The notes beneath the pieces were generated by a model. It was given only the letters and a program-made list of their open reading frames with translations, was not told the DNA's origin and ran no database searches. This document shows positions 57,267 to 64,000 of a stretch of 64,000 nt of DNA, in pieces. The position numbers were made by a program, and so were the translations under genes. The stretch covers positions 114,224,723 through 114,288,722 of the forward strand of contig CP136063.1 in NCBI GenBank assembly GCA_032622095.1, read 5' to 3'. The first letter of the stretch is position 1. The number at the start of each line of letters is the position of its first letter. The DNA is from Siphonodentalium dalli. Taxonomy: Eukaryota > Mollusca > Scaphopoda > Gadilida > Siphonodentaliidae.

Positions 57267-57444
57267 GCTTCGTCTGCAACAAAATCTTCGGCTAACTTCG
57301 GAATTTTTTATAATCGTTATAAAAATAACGAATGGCGGCCGAATATTAGATTATATGCGCCCAATGGACATTATATACATGTATATATATTATCGGTATA
57401 TTGAAAGAAAATATTATTGTTTTTTCAGCACCATATTCCTTTAA

Positions 57445-58445
57445 GTCTGTGCTTAAAATTGTAGCTCTAAGAGTATACCATGATCAGGCATATTAATCTA
57501 CATATGTTGAAGTCTGATCAGATGTTCATGTATGCCATAACCATTTCTAGAGGTATATTTCCTACAATCGAATCATATTACCTTCTTTGTATTTAAATTA
57601 ACACAGTACTATTTTTCGAACACCAAATGGCGAGAAAATATAAAACATGGCGAAAAATAATACTGCGTGTACAATAACATTCATTATAATTAATATGACG
57701 TTGACCTGAACCAGCACAATAATTTATGCAAGCTGATCACTCTACTGAGAGTCAAATAATAAATTTAATGTTAACTAGTTTTGTTGAGTAAAAGGCTTGA
57801 GTAAGACATATATTTATTCATCATGACTTATAAACTTGTATGTCTTGCCTGTCAATCTTGTCTACACAACTTGTAGTAGATACTTTGAGAGTTGGAATTT
57901 TTTTCCAAAAGGTAGCAGTTTGATGGAGAAATAATTTTGTTGAACTTGAGAGCAAAATCAACAATTTTCGTAAATACAGCAATAGGCTTTGTACTATCAT
58001 TCACTGATGATAATTAATTGCTATTGGAACATATAAATATAATTAATGTTCAGTAAAATAGCAAATGTAATTGCTAATTTTATTTGATGCCATCTCCCAG
58101 TGTGATCATAGGCCTACTAACTATGACTAGATGTGGTTCATCTCAAGACATATTATTTAAGTATATAAGCAATGCTGTGGCAACATGTGGAATCTATAAT
58201 GCCACAGCATTAAATTTGTCATAAGACATTTTACCTAATTTTGAGGGTTGTATATGTTTTTTTGTTCAATTGTGAAACAAACCGCTACATCAAACCTTGC
58301 ATTTAACGAAAGTGTCAATGACACTGTAGCTCAACTTGGAAAGAGAATAATTTCATGTGTTACTGTCAATGGAGCGATTAGGAATGCGGAAAGTTGAAAG
58401 GTCTAAGTAACACTTGATTAATATCAACATGAAGAGATATATAAA
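57445..58445. other. Non-coding, nothing recognised
   Basis: AT-rich, with a small inverted repeat around 58166-58208 (AATGCTGTGGCAACATG / ATGCCACAGCATT). Confidence 0.35.
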
Positions 58446-59470
58446 GTAAAATCTAAGATGGTTGCTGATGGCTATGTTTTCCAATGAAATTCAAAAACAT
58501 TTGATAGCTGCCATCTAGTAGATCAATATCAAGATTAATATGAAGTTTGCTGATGATCGGATGAGGGAAGTGGACTGTAGGGTGTGCCAAAGGATTTTAA
58601 TAGTCATGCAAAGAGTAAAATCCAAGATGGTTGCTGGCGGCCATGTTTTTAGGCCGAATGACCCCAAAATGACTTGTTTCCATCTACATGTCATTGTCAA
58701 CATCTTTGACAAATTTCATGATGATCCAATTAAAGGTACGACCTGTAGCCCGTGCCAAAGGATTTAGTCATGCAAAGAGTAAAATCCAAGATGGCTGCTG
58801 GCGGCCATGTTTTTTGGCCGATTGACCCCAAACTGACTCGTTCCCATCTACATCTCAATATTAACATCCATGACAAATTTCATGATGATCGGACAAACAG
58901 TATGGCCTCTAGACCGTGCTAATGGATTGAATTTTGAAGCGGCCATGTTTTTTTGGCCGAATGACCCCAAAATGACTCGTTCCCATCTACATGTCAATGT
59001 CAACAGTCATGACAAATTTCATAATGATCCGGCCAAAGGTACGACCTGTAGCCCATGCCAAAGGATTGAGTCATGCAAAGAGTAAAATCCAAGATGGCTG
59101 CTGGCGGCCATGTTTTTTAGCTGAACTCGTTTCCCATCTACATGTCAATATTAACTTCCACGACAAATTTCATGATGATCAGACGAACAGTCCGGCCTGT
59201 AACCAGTGCTAATGGATTGTATTTTTAAATCCAAGATCGACGCTGGCGGCCACGTTTTTTTGACGAATGACCCCAAAATGAATCGTGCCCATAAAAAAAA
59301 TCATAATGATCTGGCCAAAGGGACGACCTGTAGCCCGTGCTAAAGGAAATTGTTGATGAATCACGCACACACACACACCCTCACACACGTACGCACACAC
59401 ACAGACGATGGATACCAAGCCATGGCAATAGCTCAAACTTTACAAAGTAAAGTTGAGCTAAAAAGTGCAT
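58446..59470 (+). repeat. ~150-167-bp tandem array with SINE-like tail
   Basis: About six units begin near 58446, 58611, 58778, 58928, 59081 and 59226. Each has GTAAAATCCAAGATGGCTGC, TGGCGGCCATGTTTTTT, GAATGACCCCAAAATGACTC, CCCATCTACATGTCAATGTC and ACAAATTTCATGATGATC. The tail GATGGATACCAAGCCATGGC, AATAGCTCAAACTTTACAAA ends the array, as it does for the single unit in the fem1 intron (32470-32700). Confidence 0.85.
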
Positions 59471-60453
59471 TTCATGTTTATATTTTATTCCAAATGCAAG
59501 TACTTTATGCTATTTGCTGCAGTGTGACCATAGACTACAAACTATGCAGCTATGCAGGCCTGAAAACATGTTGCCGGACATATGCAGAATGTGGTCACCA
59601 CAAGGCAAATTTAGTGACGCTACCCTGCACAGCTGGCTGGCATCACTAAATTCACCTTCTGGGGACCTCATTCTGCTTTGGCTTCATCTCTGGAAAGTAT
59701 CCTTATTATCATATTAAATTGTTTTTAGTTTCTTTAGAAAGTTTCTCTTCATTTTGTAGTTTAGTTTCTAAATTTGCAAATGACATAATGCATTATTGAG
59801 GTGCCCAATATGTGCACATCACCATCTTCACCATCCAGGTCTACCATAGCAGATGAGGCCATGCAGAGTGAGGTCCCAAGAGGATGATATTAGCCCGCTG
59901 TGCGGTTAGCGCAATAAATTCACCTCCGGGAACCTCATTCTGAAAATGTCTGGCACCATATTTTCAGGCCTGACACTATGAGTGGATGCGAAGCTCCTCA
60001 AGACGTCATATTTATAAAATAGTAACCTAAATATATATGTCATCCAGGGGTCGATCATCCGAGTCTATGACAATATGATACAAAGTTGGTTAACAGCCGT
60101 CCTGTTTTAGGATGTGCAATTCTCAAGTCAGTATCATTTTATTGGATTACAACTTCATGGAGTAGACGACTTGGCGTAGGAATTTTGTTTTGAGTGCGGC
60201 ATGTAAATTGAACACTTCAGTTTGAATCCAGGTTATGATGTAGTGTACTGTTTCACAATTGAATAAATTATTATCAACAGCCAGGTTCAGCTACATGTAT
60301 GTGTAACTTGTGTTGCCATTGCTAACCTGATTCACGTGGCCATTCCCCCTAAACGTACATGGTCAAACGGTTTAGATGTTTTGTGTCAAATGTGTAGCAT
60401 TATGAAACTGGTAGCAAAGAGGAATAATTCAATATCCTGATAACCGTTGCCTA
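59471..60453. other. Non-coding, nothing recognised
   Basis: A frame reaching 59649 starts inside the repeat and is not credible. No gene identified. Confidence 0.35.
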
Positions 60454-60668
60454 CAGTAATGCCCTAAATAAACGACTCCTTAACCACAGCAGAATTATGG
60501 GTAATTTTTCAGGATTTAGTCGGAAATATGGCTTGTTGCCATTCATCAGAAAGAGCCCTCGGTGAGAGCTTTCCGATGAAAGGCAACAAGCCATATTTCC
60601 GACTAAATCCTGAAAAATTACCCATAATTCTGCTGTGGTTAAGGAGTCGTTTATTTTGGGCATTACTG
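60454..60668. mobile_element. TA-flanked hairpin MITE, copy H (215 bp)
   Basis: Family termini with TA borders. Private AATAAACGACTCC is mirrored by GGAGTCGTTTATT. The loop is CCCTCGGTGAGAG. Confidence 0.9.
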
Positions 60669-61008
60669 TATGTGTGAATGTAAGATCTTCTATAGTGAGC
60701 CGCCAACAATATTCAGGCAGTAGGAGAATAGAATGTCTGTGCAGAAAAGATTATGTTTTGATTGAAGCCAATTTGGCATATCGGCAGTCACGCTGTGGAC
60801 ATCTTTCTCTACCATCGGATTAATTATTGTTTACAGGTTCTGCTACAAGTTGGGCCGATATCTCAAAACATGTAGCTTTGGTGCTGTAAAATCACATGAT
60901 TATTCCCGCCAAGTGCATATCCATAGCAATACCATAGTAACACACATTACAAGTTATATATACATGTGGCTGATCCTGGCTAACACCAGCAAGAAGGAAG
61001 CTCAAATA
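60669..61008. other. Non-coding, nothing recognised
   Basis: Spacer between two MITE copies. Confidence 0.35.
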
Positions 61009-61255
61009 CAGTAATGCCCTAAATAATCGAATCCTTAACAACATCAGAATTATGGGTAATTTTTCAGGATTTAGTCGGAAATATGGCTTGTTGTCATTCA
61101 TCGGAAAGCCCTCACTGAGAGCTTTCCGATGAATGGCAACAAGCCATACTGAGAGCTTTCCGATGAATGGCAACAAGCCATATTTCCGACTAAATCCTGA
61201 AAAATTACCCATAATTCTGCTGTGGTTAAGGAGTTGATTATTTAGGCCATTACTG
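61009..61255. mobile_element. TA-flanked hairpin MITE, copy I (247 bp, inner duplication)
   Basis: Family termini with TA borders. The segment ACTGAGAGCTTTCCGATGAA followed by TGGCAACAAGCCAT is tandemly duplicated in the right arm, making this the longest copy. Confidence 0.9.
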
Positions 61256-63042
61256 TAAGCACAAGTGGAATGGAAGCTCAGATAAGCACAAATGATATCA
61301 GGATATTTATGATAACATTAAACAGAGTTGTTAAAAATTAAGAAAGGACAACAACGCTATCTATTAATTTTGTTGCCAACTTCATGAACAATGCCTAATA
61401 TAATGATCATCAAATGGTATGTACATGGATGTCCATTATATAGTTCGAACATCTCTAAACCAACACAAAATACATAGTAAAAACACAACATGCATTGGAA
61501 ACATTTCAGGATAGATTGGGATTGGTGGGATATATCAAAATCATTTCACCAGAACTAGAAAACCTTCAACATATTTTGTACAAAGTTGACTAAGTGCTAC
61601 AGTGTTCTAAGTCCATTTTGGCAGAAAACTGAGTTATTGTTATCGTTCAATTAAGCGGAGGATTTCATGTTAAAAAAAATCATCGGTATATCGTGCCTAG
61701 AAGATACATGTACCAAATTTGACTGAGGAAATATGTTCCATCTCCAAAACTACCAAATTTTTTTCATTGCTATATTGTTGTATCTCCAATGCGGACTAAT
61801 GAATTAATTTATTTTCTACTGCATGATCAAATATATTTCATTGCTATAATGTTGTATTGCCAACCTTCAATAATAAGCAATGGAAACCTGAATTGTGCCA
61901 GTGAAGTGACTGGTTAGAAAGAGTGCTAGGTGTGAACATCTGATTTCTAAGGAAATTCTTTGGGTTAAAATAACACAGAAAGTGGCATGATGTGGGATTT
62001 TTGTACTTTTATATTAAAAATTCAAAAACAATTATAGCATTGAATGGAAAAACTTAAAAAATTTGTTCCATCTCCAAAAACGTTTCAGAAATTAGCAAGC
62101 AGAGTACTAGCATTCAAGGCAAGAAAAATCAAACTGATTAGTTTTTCGGTACAATGGATAAAATAAAAACAACAAAAGACAAAAATAAGGATGGTAAAAT
62201 TTTCACAGAAATTTTCCCACAAAAACAGAACTGAGACATAGAAGAAAACTATAGCACTCAGCTGACGATAAGGCTGCTGGTTATCTATAGTGCCTGTTTA
62301 CATATTATATTTATTCACCAATTTTGATTTCTCATCTTATTGGTGTCCTATTTGTGTTACCTAATCTATAAGGTAAATCAAAGCTATTGCCACATTTGAA
62401 TTCAATTATACATGAATATAGAACACATGTAAATTCTGAGAGTGTATCTCTACGAACTTGTAGACACTTTTTGAGTTTCTGGACTAACAAAACTGAAGTA
62501 CATATATTTTTCTTTATCATAAACATGATTTATATGGTTTAAAAATACTAAGGGCCTTTAAGATTTATAATTCAAATTTTTAGTTAAATATCTATGCTTT
62601 GAGAAATATTAACAAAGGACGAAATAAAAGCAATTTAACGCAGTCTACCAGTATGTTATTTATAGGGTCAACTTGACCTTAATAGTCTTGTTGCACCTGC
62701 GACTCCTGCCAGAATAGATCCTTGTGACCTCAAGTGGATCCTTGTGGCTGCAAGTGGATCTTTATCCAACAGTGTGATGATTTTGTTAAAGATGTCTCAT
62801 CTGATTTAACAATGAAAACTCCCTAAGCCTATAGAAATATAAAACTAACAATCAATCATAGTCATTCGTAACATAGCGATGTCACGGGGACACACAATAT
62901 AATATATAACTTGTTCAATGAGGTTATGTATAATATACAATATACCTGTAATTAAGAATGATCATTGATGAGCAATAGCAGCAAAAACCTATTTATCAAA
63001 CGTGATTGTTTTACTTTTTGGGCTCTTAAAACCGCCTCTTCA
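61256..63042. other. Non-coding, nothing recognised
   Basis: 1.8 kb of AT-rich DNA without an identifiable gene, repeat boundary or RNA. Confidence 0.35.
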
Positions 63043-63050
63043 GAAAGTTG

Positions 63051-63668
63051 TTGGGCCCTGCGAATCAGGCATTTTCATTTCGAATTGAATCTCGAATCGA
63101 ATCAGCCAAGTGATTCCGAATCAAATCAAATCTCGAATCAAATCATTGCATCAGTGGTATCAAGAGTGAAGATATAGATATCACTGGACTGAGTGGCCAT
63201 ACCGGAACCAATTTGCTCACTTGGTAACGACGGGAAGTGATTGTCAGTATATAATGTAAATATTATCCATTAATGGATCAAACTCGCATTTAACCAATTA
63301 AGTGCGGATTTGTTGTGTCCATCTCTGCTATAAAATAATGAAACAGTATCTTAAGCAATAATTAAGTCAGTAAGCAATCACATGCAGCTGAAGTTCGACA
63401 TATATGAAATTTTGCTAGATCAGTTACATCAGTCATGCATTGCTTCGGAGGTCTATATATTATAGCTCAGTTTACAACAGTGTTTGTGTATATAGTCTTT
63501 CGTTGGTATCATAATCAATCTTCGCGAAAAAGCAAAGTTGTCCATTGAGAATGCAACTGGTGCCAATGATTCGATATAATTCAAATCAGGACAGCTGATT
63601 TTGAATCAAATCAAATCAGACGAAAAGATTCCGAATCGCAACGAATCAAATCGATTCACAGGGCCCTA
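63051..63668. mobile_element. 618-bp hAT-like MITE (GGGCCCTG ends)
   Basis: Near-identical 8-bp flanks GAAAGTTG (63043-63050) and GAAAGCTG (63669-63676) bracket inverted ends TTGGGCCCTGCGAATC and TAGGGCCCTGTGAATC (14 of 16). Subterminal runs of AATCRAATCRAATC occur near both ends (63085-63145 and 63600-63655). No coding capacity. Confidence 0.8.
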
Positions 63669-63676
63669 GAAAGCTG

Positions 63677-64000
63677 ATACCTGACCTTCAAAATTTCCAA
63701 CGAATGGGGGCCAAAAACTCAAATCTCATCATTTTCAGATATCGAAAACAGTTTCTTTATGATGTCAAATAAGACAGGATAACTTTAAGTGCAAATTTTT
63801 TTGAAAATAACAAAATATGTTTATACAGGTTTCAAATTGGGAGAAGTCACTTCTCTCTGTTTGTTTATTAGGGAGAAGTGGACTGTTATCAGAGAGAAGT
63901 AACAATTGGCTGAAGTTCAATTTACACCCCAACAATACCCTTCTAAGATTCAATAAGTATTATAGATCACAAGAGCCCATTTATAAAACCATTTTTGAGA
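63677..64000. other. Non-coding, nothing recognised
   Basis: GGGAGAAGTCACTTCTCTC and GAGAGAAGTAACAATTG (about 63838-63908) form a loose local inverted repeat. No gene seen. Confidence 0.35.

Larger units (their letters stand above)
55279..57440. mobile_element. 2.16-kb TTAA-flanked Kolobok-like element with THAP fragment
   Basis: TTAA at 55275-55278 and 57441-57444. Ends AGGATTACAATGCTCATGAA and, inverted, AGGAATATGGTGCTGAAAAA match at about 18 of the first 27 bases without gaps, mostly with transitions as mismatches. TTAA duplications, TTAAAGG-type ends and a THAP domain are together the diagnostic set of the Kolobok/T2 superfamily. Only the THAP start is present and no DDE catalytic core is visible, so the copy is decayed or internally deleted. 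It also holds the AATAAAGAGCGTT motif series and CACGTG palindromes. Confidence 0.7.

Overview
This is AT-rich nuclear DNA from an animal. It holds one spliced protein gene, many miniature transposons, minisatellites and GACA-tailed repeat arrays, and nothing resembling a bacterial operon. The gene content and repeat style (GACAGACA tails, foldback MITEs, long G or C homopolymers) would suit a marine invertebrate such as a mollusc. That placement is an inference from style, not proven.

The one confidently recognised host gene is a fem-1 homologue (FEM1A/FEM1C type) on the minus strand. It has two coding exons, 36734-36185 and 29704-28380, joined across a 6.48-kb intron with GT/AG borders in phase. 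They give a 624-residue protein with seven N-terminal ankyrin repeats, a TPR-like helical middle, two further ankyrin repeats, and intact BC-box and Cul2-box motifs. It is predicted to be a CUL2 E3 ligase substrate receptor for C-terminal degrons. Other protein-coding traces belong to mobile DNA: a 5'-truncated LINE reverse transcriptase at 37.2-37.9 kb, and a THAP zinc-finger fragment at 55.85 kb inside a 2.16-kb TTAA-flanked Kolobok-like element.

Layout. 0-14 kb: a dimeric ~140-bp tandem array, foldback elements, a GATATC-rich block and a GATTAATCAA minisatellite. 14-27 kb: mostly featureless DNA with scattered MITEs and an exact 122-bp tandem array. 27-37 kb: a hAT element, then fem1, whose intron holds a foldback transposon with inverted satellite arms. 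37-47 kb: a nest in which a 4.9-kb long-TIR element has split a hAT-type repeat; an intact copy of that repeat (empty site) lies at 45.0-45.8 kb. 47-64 kb: a cluster of hairpin-forming elements with TA, TTAA, 8-bp and 9-bp target duplications.

The most unusual signal is a nine-copy TA-flanked hairpin MITE family (termini CAGTAATGCCC) in which copy-specific substitutions are repeated in both arms. This suggests the two arms are homogenised or copied from each other. One copy (51.55 kb) sits at the exact centre of a larger imperfect palindrome that includes its flanking DNA.
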